Source: Pseudomonas defluvii (GTDB taxonomy: Bacteria; Pseudomonadota; Gammaproteobacteria; Pseudomonadales; Pseudomonadaceae). From it: DNA of 64,000 nt. Below are positions 1-15,275 of the stretch, piece by piece. The stretch spans positions 23,075-87,074 of the forward strand of contig NZ_MBPN01000010.1 of the NCBI RefSeq assembly GCF_001695625.1. The letters run 5' to 3'. Under the pieces are notes generated by a model, which searched no databases, was not told where the DNA came from, and saw only the letters and a program-made list of their open reading frames with translations. Made by a program: the position numbers and the translations under genes. Each line of letters starts with the position of its first letter. Within the stretch, counting starts at the first letter, position 1.

Positions 1-1514
1 AATAAATGATGATGGCCTTGGGCGGCGACTTGCGGCAGGTGGGTAACCGTAAGTACCTGGCCGCGCTCGCCCAGTCGGCGTAGCAGTTGGCCGACGATCT
101 CGGCTGTCGGGCCGCCAATACCTACGTCGACTTCATCGAACACCAGTGTCGGGATGCGTGATGTTTGTGCGGTGATGACCTGAATCGCCAGGCTGATGCG
201 CGACAACTCGCCCCCGGAGGCTACCTTGGCCAGCGCCTTGAGCGGTTGGCCGGGGTTGGCACTGACCAACAGTTCGACCTGTTCCAGGCCGTGGGGCAGT
301 AGTTCGTCACTGTTGCTGGCCTGCAGTGCAATGTTGAAGCGCCCCCCGGGCATGCCCAGGCGCTGGATTTCTTGCTCCACGGCGCAGGCCAGGCTGTCCG
401 CGGCGGCTCTGCGCAGCGTGCTGAGCTCACTGGCTTTTTCCTGGTAATGGCGGGCGTAGGCGGCGAGTTCTTCGCTCAAGCGTTCGATGGCTTCATCACT
501 GGCGTCGAGCGTTCCAAGCTCGCTGCTCAGCTTGCACTGCAACTGAGTCAATTCGGTGGGATGAACCCGATGCTTGCGTGCCAGCGTATAGATGGTGTCG
601 AGACGTTCTTCCAGTTGTTGCAGGCGCGCTGGATCGGCATCGAAGTTGTCGAGGAAGCGATTGAGCTCGCCTACGGCCTCTTCGACCTGAATCTGCGCGC
701 TGGCAATCAGATTGGCAGCTTCGCCCAGTGCTTTGGGGGCGTTGTGCACAGCGGTCAGGCGGTTGAGGCTGGCGGTCAGCGCGCTGAGTACATTGCCCGA
801 ATCGCTTTCGCTGCAATGGTCGATGACCTGGCGGCAAATGCCGAACAGGGCCTCTGCGTTGGTCAGGTTCTTGTGTTCCTGCTCCAGTTGCTCCAGCTCA
901 TCTTCTCCAAGGCCCAGGTTGTCCAGCTCTTCGAGTTGATAGCTCAACAACTGGTGACGAGCCTGCTGCTCTTCGCTGGAATTGGACAGGCGCTCCAGTT
1001 CCTGGCGCGTTTGTCGCCAGCGCTGGGCCGCCAGTTGCACCTGGCGGGCGAGGTCGGTGGCGCCGGCGTATTCGTCAAGCAGGCGGCGATGGGTGTCGGA
1101 TTTCAGCAGCGACTGATGTTCGTGTTGGCTGTGAATGTCGATCAGCAGTTCGCCCAGTGCCTTGAGGTCGCTCAGCGGGCAGGGTGTGCCGTTGATGTAG
1201 CCGCGGGTGCGCCCCTCGGCAGTGATGACACGCCGCAGGATGCAGGGGCCGTCGGTGTCCAGGTCGCGCTCGGCCAGCCAGGCTCGAGCCTCGGGGATGT
1301 CGGCCAGGTCGAAGGTGGCCAGGATGTCGGCTTTGTCTGCGCCTGGGCGTACCACGCCACTGTCGGCCCGGTCGCCGAGTGTCAGGCCCAAGGCGTCAAG
1401 CATGATCGACTTGCCGGCCCCGGTTTCGCCAGTGATGACGCTCATGCCACGGGACAGTTCGAGGTCCAGGTGTTCGACGATGGCGTAATTGTGTACAGAC
1501 AGATGCACCAGCAT
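1..1514 (-). CDS. recN: DNA repair protein RecN (C-terminus cut off by window edge)
   Basis: RecN is an SMC-like ATPase that acts in recombinational repair of double-strand breaks. The minus strand reads MLVHLSVHNYAIVEHLDLEL from 1514, followed by the Walker A segment GETGAGKS near residue 30. Long Glu/Leu-rich coiled-coil stretches follow, and near the window edge comes the ABC signature region (ASGGELSRISLA) with the Walker B LVFDEVDVGIGG. About 504 codons are visible against roughly 557 in the family, so only the last part is missing. It is transcribed divergently from grpE. A LexA-type box lies 25 bases upstream, consistent with SOS control. No frameshift is seen in the visible part. Confidence 0.96.
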   Translation of the reverse strand, partial: MLVHLSVHNYAIVEHLDLELSRGMSVITGETGAGKSIMLDALGLTLGDRADSGVVRPGADKADILATFDLADIPEARAWLAERDLDTDGPCILRRVITAEGRTRGYINGTPCPLSDLKALGELLIDIHSQHEHQSLLKSDTHRRLLDEYAGATDLARQVQLAAQRWRQTRQELERLSNSSEEQQARHQLLSYQLEELDNLGLGEDELEQLEQEHKNLTNAEALFGICRQVIDHCSESDSGNVLSALTASLNRLTAVHNAPKALGEAANLIASAQIQVEEAVGELNRFLDNFDADPARLQQLEERLDTIYTLARKHRVHPTELTQLQCKLSSELGTLDASDEAIERLSEELAAYARHYQEKASELSTLRRAAADSLACAVEQEIQRLGMPGGRFNIALQASNSDELLPHGLEQVELLVSANPGQPLKALAKVASGGELSRISLAIQVITAQTSRIPTLVFDEVDVGIGGPTAEIVGQLLRRLGERGQVLTVTHLPQVAAQGHHHL

Positions 1515-1538
1515 TGGGGCGGCTCCCAAGTGTTAAGT

Positions 1539-1554
1539 CTGGTTATTTATACAG
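1539..1554 (-). promoter_or_regulatory. LexA (SOS) box upstream of recN
   Basis: The 16-mer CTGGTTATTTATACAG fits the LexA pattern CTG-N10-CAG with an AT-rich centre. It lies 25 bases upstream of the recN start codon, the usual place for the SOS operator of this gene. The assignment rests on the motif and the target gene. Confidence 0.85.
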
Positions 1555-1662
1555 TGTTTTCAAATCGGCTGACAATGCCTGGTTTTAGCTCTGTTTGCTT
1601 GAGTGAGGTGGCTTTTGATCGAGAGTGATCATAGCGCGGGTGTGCTTCTGCTGATTTCAGCC

Positions 1663-1688
1663 CTTGAACCTGCATTTTGCGACCCCAT
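1663..1688 (+). promoter_or_regulatory. Sigma-32 heat-shock promoter of grpE
   Basis: A -35 element CTTGAA (1663-1668) and a -10 element CCCCAT (1683-1688), followed by AT, are separated by 14 bases. This is a near-consensus RpoH promoter about 55 bases upstream of the grpE start. Confidence 0.85.
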
Positions 1689-1743
1689 ATAGGCGGCAGA
1701 TGCGCGAGTTCAGCTCGCTGACAAAATTGAAAGGAGAGATTTT

Positions 1744-2310
1744 ATGGCTGACGAACAGATGCTGGACGAACAGAATCTGAACGCCGACAAATCCGCAGGC
1801 GCGACCGGCGACGACCTCAATGCTCGCGTTCAGGTGCTCGAAGAGCAGCTGGCGGCGGCCCAGGATCAATCTCTGCGTGCTGCAGCCGATCTGCAGAACA
1901 TTCGCCGTCGTGCTGAGCAGGATATCGAGAAGGCCCACAAGTTCGCCCTGGAAAAGTTCGCTGGCGACCTGCTGCCGGTCATCGATAGCCTGGAGCGCGG
2001 TCTGGAGCTTTCCAGCGCCGATGATGAAAGCATTCGCCCAATGCGTGAAGGCATTGAGCTGACGCTGAAAATGTTCCACGACACCCTCAAGCGCTTCAAC
2101 CTTGAAGCCATTGACCCGCATGGCGAGCCGTTCAATGCCGAGCATCACCAGGCCATGGCCATGCAGGAAAGCGCTGAGGTAGAGCCTAACAGCGTGTTGA
2201 AAGTGTTCCAGAAGGGCTATCAGCTCAATGGCCGTCTGCTGCGCCCAGCCATGGTTGTGGTCAGCAAGGCGCCGGCGCCGGTTTCGCCGTCGATTGACGA
2301 GCAGGCTTGA
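1744..2310 (+). CDS. grpE: Nucleotide exchange factor GrpE
   Basis: GrpE is the 188-residue cytoplasmic cochaperone that releases ADP from DnaK. The N-terminus is acidic and disordered. A long helical dimerisation segment (about 30-90) follows, with the conserved [20 protein letters not shown] region, and the C-terminal beta domain contains HHQAMAM and the [13 protein letters not shown] ending. AAAGGAGA precedes the ATG at good spacing. It is the first gene of the chaperone cluster and is preceded by a sigma-32 promoter. Its stop codon overlaps the -35 box of a second sigma-32 promoter serving dnaK. Confidence 0.98.
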   Translation: MADEQMLDEQNLNADKSAGATGDDLNARVQVLEEQLAAAQDQSLRAAADLQNIRRRAEQDIEKAHKFALEKFAGDLLPVIDSLERGLELSSADDESIRPMREGIELTLKMFHDTLKRFNLEAIDPHGEPFNAEHHQAMAMQESAEVEPNSVLKVFQKGYQLNGRLLRPAMVVVSKAPAPVSPSIDEQA

Positions 2311-2331
2311 AATCGTCCGGGGCGTCCCCAT
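2306..2331 (+). promoter_or_regulatory. Sigma-32 heat-shock promoter of dnaK
   Basis: CTTGAA (2306-2311), continuing as CTTGAAA, and CCCCAT (2326-2331), continuing as CCCCATTTA, are spaced by 14 bases. This is an excellent RpoH consensus. The -35 box includes the grpE stop codon TGA. It lies 80 bases upstream of dnaK. Confidence 0.88.
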
Positions 2332-2411
2332 TTAGGTGTCAAGCATTCAAGTATTACCGCAGTTAGCCAGCACTGCTGCGGCAACCTTATTCAAGTTTCG
2401 GGAGAGTTAAC

Positions 2412-4328
2412 ATGGGTAAAATCATCGGTATCGACCTGGGGACCACCAACTCCTGCGTCTCCATTCTGGAAAACGGTAACGTCAAGGTTATCGAGAACGC
2501 CGAAGGCGCGCGTACCACCCCATCGATCATCGCTTACGCCAACGATGGCGAGATTCTGGTCGGTCAGTCGGCCAAGCGTCAGGCTGTCACCAACCCGCAC
2601 AACACCCTGTACGCAGTAAAGCGTCTGATCGGTCGTCGTTTCGATGAAGAAGTCGTTCAGAAAGACATCCAGATGGTCCCTTACAAGATCGTCAAGGCAG
2701 ACAACAACGACGCCTGGGTTGAAGTGAACGGCCAGAAAATGGCGCCGCCACAAATCTCGGCTGAAATCCTGAAAAAGATGAAGAAGACCGCCGAAGACTA
2801 CCTCGGCGAGGCAGTGACTGAAGCAGTTATTACCGTGCCTGCCTACTTCAACGACAGCCAGCGTCAAGCTACCAAGGACGCCGGTCGTATTGCTGGTCTG
2901 GACGTCAAGCGCATCATCAACGAACCTACCGCTGCTGCGCTGGCGTACGGTATGGACAAGGCCAAGGGCGATCACACCGTGATCGTTTATGACCTGGGTG
3001 GCGGTACCTTCGACGTGTCGGTGATCGAGATCGCCGAGGTTGATGGTGAGCACCAGTTCGAAGTACTGGCAACCAACGGTGACACCTTCCTCGGTGGTGA
3101 AGACTTCGATATCCGTCTGATCGACTACCTTGTTGACGAGTTCAAGAAAGAAAGCGGCATGAACCTCAAGGGTGACCCGCTGGCCATGCAGCGTCTGAAA
3201 GAGGCCGCTGAGAAAGCCAAGATCGAGCTGTCTTCGAGCCAGCAGACTGATGTCAACCTGCCGTACATCACTGCAGATGCCACCGGTCCTAAGCACCTGA
3301 ACGTGAAGATCTCCCGCGCCAAGCTGGAATCGCTGGTTGAAGACCTGGTTCAGCGCACCATCGAGCCTTGCCGTATCGCGCTGAAAGATGCCGGTATCGA
3401 CGTAGGTTCGATCAACGACGTGATCCTGGTTGGCGGCCAGACCCGTATGCCGCTGGTACAGAAAGCCGTTACCGATTTCTTCGGTAAAGAAGCGCGTAAA
3501 GACGTCAACCCTGACGAAGCCGTTGCCATGGGTGCTGCTATCCAGGGTGCCGTTCTGGCAGGTGACGTGAAAGACGTTCTGCTGCTGGACGTTAGCCCGC
3601 TGACCCTGGGTATTGAAACCATGGGTGGCGTGATGACCGCGCTGATCGAGAAAAACACCACCATTCCGACCAAGAAGTCGCAGGTGTTCTCGACCGCTGA
3701 TGACAATCAGAGCGCCGTGACCATTCACGTGCTGCAAGGTGAGCGTAAACAAGCCGCACAGAACAAGTCCCTGGGCAAGTTCGACCTGGCTGACATTCCA
3801 CCAGCACCACGTGGCGTGCCTCAGATCGAAGTGACCTTCGACATCGACGCCAACGGTATCCTGCACGTTGGTGCGAAAGACAAGGCCACTGGCAAGACTC
3901 AGTCGATCGTGATCAAGGCCAACTCCGGTCTGTCGGACGAAGAAATCGAGCGCATGGTGCGTGATGCCGAGGCTAACGCCGAGGAAGACCGCAAGTTTGA
4001 AGAGCTGGCCGCTGCCCGTAACCAGGGTGATGCGCTGGTGCACTCGACTCGCAAGATGGTCGCTGATGCCGGTGACAAGGTCACTGCCGAAGAGAAGGCT
4101 GCTATCGAAGCTGCGGTCGTAGCGCTGGAAGCTGCCGTTAAAGGCGATGACAAAGCTGCCATCGATGCCAAGGTCGAAGAGCTGTCGAAGGTCTCCGCGC
4201 CAGTGGCTCAGAAAATGTACGCTGAGCAGGGCGAGAAGCCTGAAGCTGCTGCCAAGCCTGCGGAAGAAGCTGGCAAGCATGACGATGTAGTCGACGCCGA
4301 GTTCGAAGAAGTCAAAGACAACAAGTAA
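2412..4328 (+). CDS. dnaK: Molecular chaperone DnaK (Hsp70)
   Basis: DnaK is the ATP-dependent Hsp70 that binds unfolded peptides with DnaJ and GrpE. At 638 residues it is full length. The nucleotide-binding domain starts with [11 protein letters not shown] (about 5-15) and includes the phosphate loop [10 protein letters not shown] (about 195) and VGGQTRMP (about 340). The linker [15 protein letters not shown] leads into the substrate-binding domain (about 395-505), then the helical lid, and the acidic tail ends EEVKDNK. GGGAGAG precedes the ATG. It has its own sigma-32 promoter and probably also receives read-through from grpE. Confidence 0.99.
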   Translation: MGKIIGIDLGTTNSCVSILENGNVKVIENAEGARTTPSIIAYANDGEILVGQSAKRQAVTNPHNTLYAVKRLIGRRFDEEVVQKDIQMVPYKIVKADNNDAWVEVNGQKMAPPQISAEILKKMKKTAEDYLGEAVTEAVITVPAYFNDSQRQATKDAGRIAGLDVKRIINEPTAAALAYGMDKAKGDHTVIVYDLGGGTFDVSVIEIAEVDGEHQFEVLATNGDTFLGGEDFDIRLIDYLVDEFKKESGMNLKGDPLAMQRLKEAAEKAKIELSSSQQTDVNLPYITADATGPKHLNVKISRAKLESLVEDLVQRTIEPCRIALKDAGIDVGSINDVILVGGQTRMPLVQKAVTDFFGKEARKDVNPDEAVAMGAAIQGAVLAGDVKDVLLLDVSPLTLGIETMGGVMTALIEKNTTIPTKKSQVFSTADDNQSAVTIHVLQGERKQAAQNKSLGKFDLADIPPAPRGVPQIEVTFDIDANGILHVGAKDKATGKTQSIVIKANSGLSDEEIERMVRDAEANAEEDRKFEELAAARNQGDALVHSTRKMVADAGDKVTAEEKAAIEAAVVALEAAVKGDDKAAIDAKVEELSKVSAPVAQKMYAEQGEKPEAAAKPAEEAGKHDDVVDAEFEEVKDNK

Positions 4329-4387
4329 TTACTACAGGTTGTCGGCCGGTTGACTGCATTTTAGCGGTGGCTGGTAGGATGTCGCCG

Positions 4388-4407
4388 CGCGGGGGCTTGC
4401 TCCCGCG
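4388..4407. repeat. Hairpin between dnaK and dnaJ (REP-like)
   Basis: CGCGGGGGC and GCTCCCGCG, separated by two T bases, form an inverted repeat with one G.U pair in the 190-base dnaK-dnaJ gap. It resembles the short GC-rich palindromes scattered between Pseudomonas genes. There is no T-run, so it is not a classic terminator, though it could stabilise the dnaK transcript 3' end. Confidence 0.5.
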
Positions 4408-4520
4408 TTGGCGTGTCTGGAATACCCGAATTTTTACGGCATTCGACCGGGTTTGAATGCTGGCGGCATAGCGCGAATAGCGCAGAGGTTTGCCGAACGT
4501 CCTCAAGAGTACAAAGACTT

Positions 4521-6462
<1,942 letters not shown>

Positions 6463-6660
6463 GCGTTGTCGAAAGTGTGCCTGCAAGTCGGCTCTTTGGG
6501 TTTCACTGGAGCCGGTCTTGCGGGTTGCTTCTGAATCCTGGCGACGTCCTGTCGCATTTCTGCGCCTTTCAGGCACATCAGCGGTAGACCAAAAATACGT
6601 TTTTCTGTAAGCTACAGCTTTAGTGTGTCCACTAAAAGCGCGCAGATAATTCGACGAAGA

Positions 6661-6696
6661 AAGCGGGGTGACGTGTCTATACGTCATTCCGCTTTT
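6661..6696 (+). terminator. Strong intrinsic terminator or attenuator before carA
   Basis: A 14-base left arm (6661-6674, from AAGCGGGG to GACGT) pairs with 6681-6694 using two G.U pairs. The loop is GTCTAT and six T bases follow. It lies about 200 bases after dapB and only about 50 bases before carA. It could end the dapB transcript or, if a promoter lies upstream of it, attenuate carAB. The rest of the 6463-6743 gap shows no convincing gene. Confidence 0.8.
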
Positions 6697-6743
6697 TTGC
6701 AACCTGCGATCGCCCCTTCAGGCTTGATTTACGGGAGGTCTTC

Positions 6744-7880
6744 TTGACTAAGCCAGCCATACTCGCCCTTGCTGATGGCAGCATTTTTCGCGGTGAAGCC
6801 ATTGGAGCCGACGGTCAGACCGTTGGTGAGGTGGTGTTTAACACCGCAATGACCGGCTATCAGGAAATCCTGACTGACCCTTCCTATGCGCAGCAAATCG
6901 TTACCCTGACTTACCCACACATTGGCAACACTGGCACCACGCCGGAAGATGCCGAATCCGACCGCGTCTGGTCGGCTGGCCTGGTGATTCGCGACCTGCC
7001 GTTGCTTGCCAGCAACTGGCGGAACAAGCAGTCGCTGCCGGACTACCTGAAAGCCAACAACGTGGTTGCGATCGCCGGCATCGATACCCGTCGCCTGACA
7101 CGCATCCTGCGTGAGAAGGGTGCGCAGAATGGTTGCATCCTGGCCGGTGACAACATCACCGAAGAAGCCGCCATCGCCGCTGCGCGTGGCTTCCCAGGCC
7201 TGAAAGGCATGGACCTGGCCAAGGTTGTCAGCACCCAGAACAGCTACGAGTGGCGTTCCAGTGTCTGGAGTCTGAAGACCGACAGTCACCCAACTATCGA
7301 AGCTTCCGAGCTGCCATACCACGTGGTTGCCTATGACTACGGCGTCAAGCTGAACATCCTGCGCATGCTGGTTGAGCGCGGCTGCCGTGTGACCGTGGTT
7401 CCTGCGCAAACACCGGCCAGCGACGTTCTGGCGCTCAACCCTGATGGCGTGTTCCTGTCTAACGGCCCTGGCGATCCAGAGCCTTGCGATTATGCAATCA
7501 AGGCGATTCAGGACATTCTCGAAACCGAAATTCCGGTGTTCGGCATCTGCCTGGGTCACCAACTGCTGGCACTCGCTTCTGGCGCCAAGACCGTGAAAAT
7601 GGGTCATGGCCACCACGGTGCCAACCACCCGGTCCAGGATCTGGACACCGGCGTTGTGATGATCACCAGCCAGAACCACGGTTTTGCCGTTGATGAGGCG
7701 ACGCTGCCAGCCAATGTGCGCGCTACGCACAAGTCGCTGTTCGACGGTAGCCTCCAGGGTATTGAGCGCACCGACAAGAGCGCGTTCAGCTTCCAGGGTC
7801 ACCCTGAAGCCAGCCCTGGCCCGACCGATGTCGCGCCGCTGTTCGACCGTTTCATCGATGCCATGGCCAAGCGCCGCTGA
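6744..7880 (+). CDS. carA: Carbamoyl-phosphate synthase small (glutaminase) subunit
   Basis: CarA hydrolyses glutamine and passes ammonia to CarB for carbamoyl phosphate, the precursor of arginine and pyrimidines. The 378-residue protein starts with TTG: the sequence [19 protein letters not shown] matches the family start, GGGAGGTC is well spaced, and no ATG fits. The class I amidotransferase domain holds the nucleophile in FGICLGHQ (Cys about 269) and the His/Glu pair in GHPEASPGP. The TTG start and the terminator just upstream suggest expression is limited at initiation or by attenuation. Confidence 0.98.
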   Translation: MTKPAILALADGSIFRGEAIGADGQTVGEVVFNTAMTGYQEILTDPSYAQQIVTLTYPHIGNTGTTPEDAESDRVWSAGLVIRDLPLLASNWRNKQSLPDYLKANNVVAIAGIDTRRLTRILREKGAQNGCILAGDNITEEAAIAAARGFPGLKGMDLAKVVSTQNSYEWRSSVWSLKTDSHPTIEASELPYHVVAYDYGVKLNILRMLVERGCRVTVVPAQTPASDVLALNPDGVFLSNGPGDPEPCDYAIKAIQDILETEIPVFGICLGHQLLALASGAKTVKMGHGHHGANHPVQDLDTGVVMITSQNHGFAVDEATLPANVRATHKSLFDGSLQGIERTDKSAFSFQGHPEASPGPTDVAPLFDRFIDAMAKRR

Positions 7881-7896
7881 GCACCTAGTGAGAAGG

Positions 7897-7925
7897 CCCT
7901 GAACCGGCGCAAGCCGTGTTCAGGG
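7897..7925. repeat. Hairpin between carA and carB
   Basis: CCCTGAACCGGC and GCCGTGTTCAGGG, separated by GCAA, form a nearly perfect stem with one bulge in the 103-base gap. There is no T-run. It may modulate the carA/carB ratio or mRNA stability. From memory, P. aeruginosa has a small orf at this place; no such orf is present here. Confidence 0.55.
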
Positions 7926-7983
7926 ACCGCCAAGATTGTTCAAGACGGCTTGCCGACTGACCTGCGGATTTGAGTGACAACCC

Positions 7984-11201
<3,218 letters not shown>

Positions 11202-11205
<4 letters not shown>

Positions 11206-11678
11206 ATAAATACCCTATGACTGTCCAGGGCGCTCGCGCCCTGGAAGAAGAACTGACCCATCTGACCAAGGTCGTTCGTCCCAAGCTCAGCCAGGATATT
11301 GGTGAAGCGCGGGAGCTGGGCGACCTCAAGGAAAACGCCGAGTACCATGCTGCGCGCGAGCAGCAAGGTATGGTTGAAGCGCGTATCCGTGATATCGAAG
11401 GGCGCTTGCAGAACGCGGTGGTGATTGATGTCACTTCGATTGCGCACACTGGCAAGGTGATCTTCGGCACGACTGTTGAGATTGCCAACGTCGAAACCGA
11501 CGAAAGCCTGAAGTACCAGATCGTTGGTGAAGATGAAGCTGACATCAAGGCTGGCAAGCTTTCGGTTGGTTCGCCTATTGCTCGCGCCCTGATCGGCAAG
11601 CAAGAGGGTGATGTCGTGTCGGTGAAGACCCCGAGTGGTTTGATCGAGTACGAGATTGTCGAAGTCGCCCATATTTAA
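11202..11678 (+). CDS. greA: Transcription elongation factor GreA
   Basis: GreA rescues backtracked RNA polymerase by stimulating transcript cleavage. The 158-residue protein has the N-terminal coiled coil with the tip motif [15 protein letters not shown] (about 40-55) and the C-terminal FKBP-like domain (about 80-158). The ATG overlaps the carB stop in ATGA, indicating translational coupling. The carA-carB-greA order is characteristic of Pseudomonas. Confidence 0.98.
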
Positions 11679-12102
11679 TCGGCGTCGCGGCGTTGCCGCG
11701 ACCGCTGTGATCTGGCAGCTAACCCAGGTGCTCTGGGTTGGCGGCCTATGGATGCTGTACTTCGGGCTTCTACCGACGCTTGCAAAGGTTGGGCTGGCGC
11801 CGCTACTTGTCGAGGATATCGGCAAGCTGGTGGCGTCATTGCTGGTAGCATTCGCAGCGTTTTGTGCGGGGCTGCAGGTGTTGGTTCTGGTGCAGGCTGA
11901 AGGCCTGCGCAGCCTGTGGCAAGACAGGCGAGGGCAACTGCTGCTGATGGCGTTGCTGGCGTGTGTTGTGTATTTTGCGTTGCGAACGTTGCTGCCAGGG
12001 TTGATGCGTTGGCAGTTGCTCTGCTATTTGGTGCTGGGCCTTACCGGTGTATTGTTGGTGCTGCAACCTCAGCCGGGCAGGGCGCGCAGAGCGCGCCGCT
12101 GA
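11656..12102 (+). CDS. Small four-helix inner-membrane protein (probable DUF4149 family)
   Basis: About 148 residues with four hydrophobic helices, around 20-43, 62-82, 93-112 and 119-137. Family size and the position between greA and yhbY fit a DUF4149-type membrane protein of unknown function. The start is uncertain: the frame opens with TTG at 11656 inside greA with only a weak ribosome site, and a GTG at 11707 is an alternative. No catalytic motif is visible. It is probably the last gene of the carAB-greA transcript. Confidence 0.7.
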   Translation: MSKSPIFNRRRGVAATAVIWQLTQVLWVGGLWMLYFGLLPTLAKVGLAPLLVEDIGKLVASLLVAFAAFCAGLQVLVLVQAEGLRSLWQDRRGQLLLMALLACVVYFALRTLLPGLMRWQLLCYLVLGLTGVLLVLQPQPGRARRARR

Positions 12103-12111
12103 CACGGCGCG
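12092..12111. terminator. Hairpin between convergent genes
   Basis: CGCGCCG (12092-12098) and CGGCGCG (12105-12111) with a six-base loop sit between the convergent membrane-protein gene and yhbY. There is no T-run on either strand, so termination efficiency is doubtful. Confidence 0.4.
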
Positions 12112-12115
12112 AGCA

Positions 12116-12424
12116 TCACTTGTAGCGATGGATGTTCGACAGCTGTTTGTTAGGCTGTGGGTTTTTGCGGTAAATCAGTGCCATTTTCCCGATGGTTTGT
12201 ACCAGTTCTGCACGGCCAGCCTTGCACAGCTCGGTGATCACTTCGGCACGCTCTTCGCGCTCGTTGAGGTTGAGCTTGATCTTGATCAGCTCATGATCGC
12301 TCAAGGCGCGCTCGAGTTCGGCGAGAACACCCTCAGTCAGCCCATTGCCTGCCACAATCAAAACTGGTTTGAGGTCGTGGCCAATGGATTTGTACTGTTT
12401 CTTCTGCTCTTGAGTGAGCGGCAT
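12116..12424 (-). CDS. yhbY: Ribosome assembly RNA-binding protein YhbY (CRM domain)
   Basis: YhbY is a single CRM domain protein that binds pre-50S particles. The 102-residue protein starts MPLTQEQKKQYKSIGHDLKP and contains the family's VAGNGLTEGVLAELERAL segment, with the characteristic G-x-x-G type loop (about 25-30). It is transcribed divergently from rlmE across a 100-base gap, pairing two ribosome-biogenesis genes around one promoter region. Confidence 0.96.
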   Translation of the reverse strand: MPLTQEQKKQYKSIGHDLKPVLIVAGNGLTEGVLAELERALSDHELIKIKLNLNEREERAEVITELCKAGRAELVQTIGKMALIYRKNPQPNKQLSNIHRYK

Positions 12425-12524
12425 AATCTGACCCTTTGTCTGATTCTGTAAAAATGGCGGCCATTTTACCCGAGGGCCCGTGGATCCGCCCAGTTAATCA
12501 CGACCGTTATCATCGAGGTGCCCA

Positions 12525-13148
12525 GTGGCGCGTTCCAAGACAAGCCATAACTGGCTGAAAGAACATTTCAACGATCCTTACGTCAAGATGGCGCAAAAGG
12601 ACGGTTATCGCTCGCGTGCCAGCTACAAGCTGCTGGAGCTGCAGGAAAAAGACCGACTGATCCGCCCGGGCATGAGTGTCATCGATCTCGGCGCTGCGCC
12701 AGGTGGCTGGTCTCAGGTGACCAGTCGTCTGATTGGTGGGCAGGGGCGTTTGATTGCCTCGGACATCCTGGAAATGGACAGCATTCCTGATGTGACCTTC
12801 ATTCAGGGCGACTTCACCCAGGATGAGGTGCTTGCGCAAATCCTCGAAGCGGTAGGTAATACCGAAGTAGACCTTGTGATTTCCGATATGGCCCCCAATA
12901 TGAGTGGTACACCTGCGGTGGATATGCCCAAGGCGATGTTCCTCTGTGAGTTGGCCCTTGACCTGGCTACCCGCGTATTGCGTCCGGGTGGTGACTTCCT
13001 GATCAAGATCTTTCAGGGTGAGGGGTTTGATACCTATCTGAAAACCGTTCGGCAGAAGTTCGACAAGGTCCAGATGCGCAAGCCGCTCTCTTCGCGGGAC
13101 CGTTCCCGCGAGCAGTACTTGCTGGCAAGGGGTTTTCGCGGCGAGTAA
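12525..13148 (+). CDS. rlmE: 23S rRNA 2'-O-ribose U2552 methyltransferase RlmE
   Basis: RlmE (RrmJ/FtsJ) methylates the A-loop of 23S rRNA and is heat-inducible in E. coli. The 207-residue protein uses a GTG start (12525) with GAGG six bases before it. SAM-binding motif I is [14 protein letters not shown] (about 52-65). The catalytic residues lie in [18 protein letters not shown] and [10 protein letters not shown], matching the K-D-K-E tetrad of the family. ftsH follows about 200 bases downstream. Confidence 0.97.
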   Translation: MARSKTSHNWLKEHFNDPYVKMAQKDGYRSRASYKLLELQEKDRLIRPGMSVIDLGAAPGGWSQVTSRLIGGQGRLIASDILEMDSIPDVTFIQGDFTQDEVLAQILEAVGNTEVDLVISDMAPNMSGTPAVDMPKAMFLCELALDLATRVLRPGGDFLIKIFQGEGFDTYLKTVRQKFDKVQMRKPLSSRDRSREQYLLARGFRGE

Positions 13149-13350
13149 AGCGTCATGCCGGCAGCTTCCAGGGTTTGCGATAGTTTTTTCCAATCGACTG
13201 CCCTGCCTGACTTGGGCGAACATCGTGTAGTCTAAGTTTCACAAAGGGTTACAGACGGCGCCTGCAGATGTGTAGGTAATGTAGTAAGTTAGGCCGGTGA
13301 TTATCATGCGAGGCACGGCTGCGCCTCAGCCTGCTTCAGAGGGTAGCTAA

Positions 13351-15267
13351 TTGAACGATATGGCAAAGAATTTGATCCTGTGGTTGATCATCGCGGCTGT
13401 CCTGGTGACGGTGATGAACAACTTCTCCAGCCCGAACGAGCCGCAGACCCTCAACTATTCCGACTTTATTCAACAGGTCAAGGATGGCAAGGTCGAACGT
13501 GTCGCAGTCGACGGCTATGTCATCACCGGCAAGCGTACGGACGGCGACAGCTTCAAGACCATCCGTCCGGCCATTCAGGATAACGGCCTGATTGGCGATC
13601 TGGTCGACAATCACGTAGTCGTTGAAGGCAAGCAGCCCGAGCAGCAGAGCATCTGGACTCAGCTGCTGGTTGCCAGCTTCCCGATCCTGGTGATTATCGC
13701 CGTGTTCATGTTCTTCATGCGCCAGATGCAGGGTGGCGCAGGTGGCAAGGGCGGGCCGATGAGCTTTGGCAAGAGCAAGGCGCGCCTGCTATCGGAAGAC
13801 CAGGTAAAGACCACACTGGCCGACGTGGCCGGTTGTGATGAAGCCAAGGAGGAAGTCGGCGAGCTCGTCGAGTTCCTGCGCGATCCGGGCAAGTTCCAGC
13901 GCCTGGGTGGTCGTATTCCTCGCGGCGTGCTGATGGTTGGCCCACCGGGTACCGGTAAAACCCTGCTGGCCAAGGCCATTGCAGGCGAAGCGAAAGTACC
14001 GTTCTTCACCATTTCCGGTTCTGACTTCGTCGAGATGTTCGTGGGTGTCGGTGCGAGCCGTGTCCGTGACATGTTCGAACAAGCGAAGAAGCATGCCCCT
14101 TGCATTATCTTCATCGACGAAATCGATGCGGTGGGTCGTCATCGTGGCGCCGGTATGGGCGGCGGTCATGACGAGCGTGAGCAGACTCTCAACCAGTTGC
14201 TGGTCGAGATGGACGGTTTCGAGATGAACGACGGCATCATTGTGATTGCCGCTACCAACCGCCCAGACGTGCTGGACCCGGCGCTGTTGCGTCCAGGTCG
14301 CTTTGACCGTCAGGTCGTGGTGGGTCTCCCGGATATTCGTGGTCGCGAGCAGATTCTCAAGGTTCACATGCGTAAAGTGCCTGTGGGCGAGAACGTCAAT
14401 CCGGCGGTTATTGCACGTGGTACGCCAGGCTTCTCCGGTGCCGACCTGGCTAACCTGGTCAACGAAGCATCGCTGTTCGCTGCACGTGGCAGCAAGCGTA
14501 TCGTCGAAATGAAAGAGTTCGAGTTGGCCAAAGACAAGATCATGATGGGCGCTGAGCGCAAAAGCATGGTCATGTCGGAGAAGGAAAAGCAGAACACCGC
14601 TTACCACGAAGCGGGTCACGCCATTGTCGGTCGCATCGTGCCTGAGCATGATCCAGTCTACAAAGTTTCGATCATCCCTCGTGGCCGTGCGTTGGGTGTA
14701 ACCATGTTCCTGCCTGAAGAGGATCGTTACAGCCTCTCCAAGCGTGCCTTGATCAGCCAGATCTGCTCGCTCTACGGCGGTCGTATCGCCGAAGAGATGA
14801 CGCTCGGCTTTGATGGTGTCACCACCGGTGCATCAAACGACATCATGCGTGCCAGCCAGATCGCCCGTAACATGGTCACCAAGTGGGGCCTTTCCGAAAA
14901 GCTCGGCCCGCTGATGTATGCCGAAGAAGAGGGTGAGGTTTTCCTGGGTCGTAGCGCGGGTTCCCAGCACGCTAGCGTGTCTGGCGAGACGGCCAAGATG
15001 ATCGACTCCGAAGTGCGCAGCATCATCGATCAGTGCTATGCCACCGCCAAGCAGATTCTCACCGAGAATAGAGACAAGCTGGACGCCATGGCGGATGCAT
15101 TGATGAAGTACGAAACCATTGATGCTGATCAGATCGACGACATCATGGCAGGCCGTCCTCCGCGCGAACCGCGTGACTGGGAAGGTGGATCGGGTACTTC
15201 GGGCACACCTGTCTCGCAGGGTGACCGCCCCGAGTCGCCGATTGGTGGCCCGGCGGCGCAACACTAA
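13351..15267 (+). CDS. ftsH: ATP-dependent zinc metalloprotease FtsH
   Basis: FtsH is a membrane-anchored hexameric AAA+ protease that degrades regulatory and misassembled membrane proteins. At 638 residues it starts with TTG ([17 protein letters not shown]) because AGAGGG is well spaced to it; ATG at 13360 is the alternative. TM1 is about 6-22 and TM2 about 107-125. Walker A GPPGTGKT is near 197-204, Walker B is [11 protein letters not shown], and the zinc site HEAGH is near 419. folP follows after eight bases. Confidence 0.98.
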   Translation: MNDMAKNLILWLIIAAVLVTVMNNFSSPNEPQTLNYSDFIQQVKDGKVERVAVDGYVITGKRTDGDSFKTIRPAIQDNGLIGDLVDNHVVVEGKQPEQQSIWTQLLVASFPILVIIAVFMFFMRQMQGGAGGKGGPMSFGKSKARLLSEDQVKTTLADVAGCDEAKEEVGELVEFLRDPGKFQRLGGRIPRGVLMVGPPGTGKTLLAKAIAGEAKVPFFTISGSDFVEMFVGVGASRVRDMFEQAKKHAPCIIFIDEIDAVGRHRGAGMGGGHDEREQTLNQLLVEMDGFEMNDGIIVIAATNRPDVLDPALLRPGRFDRQVVVGLPDIRGREQILKVHMRKVPVGENVNPAVIARGTPGFSGADLANLVNEASLFAARGSKRIVEMKEFELAKDKIMMGAERKSMVMSEKEKQNTAYHEAGHAIVGRIVPEHDPVYKVSIIPRGRALGVTMFLPEEDRYSLSKRALISQICSLYGGRIAEEMTLGFDGVTTGASNDIMRASQIARNMVTKWGLSEKLGPLMYAEEEGEVFLGRSAGSQHASVSGETAKMIDSEVRSIIDQCYATAKQILTENRDKLDAMADALMKYETIDADQIDDIMAGRPPREPRDWEGGSGTSGTPVSQGDRPESPIGGPAAQH

Positions 15268-15275
15268 GGATTCAT

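Noticed and set aside
2391..4280. A 629-codon open frame antisense to dnaK
   Set aside because: It mirrors dnaK exactly. Its composition (His/Val/Asp/Gln-rich) is what codon-biased G+C-rich genes produce on the opposite strand, and it has no recognisable motif or ribosome site.
4413..4520. N-terminal extension of dnaJ by 36 codons
   Set aside because: The J domain begins at 4521. The upstream codons include the non-coding gap downstream of the REP-like hairpin and match nothing in the family.
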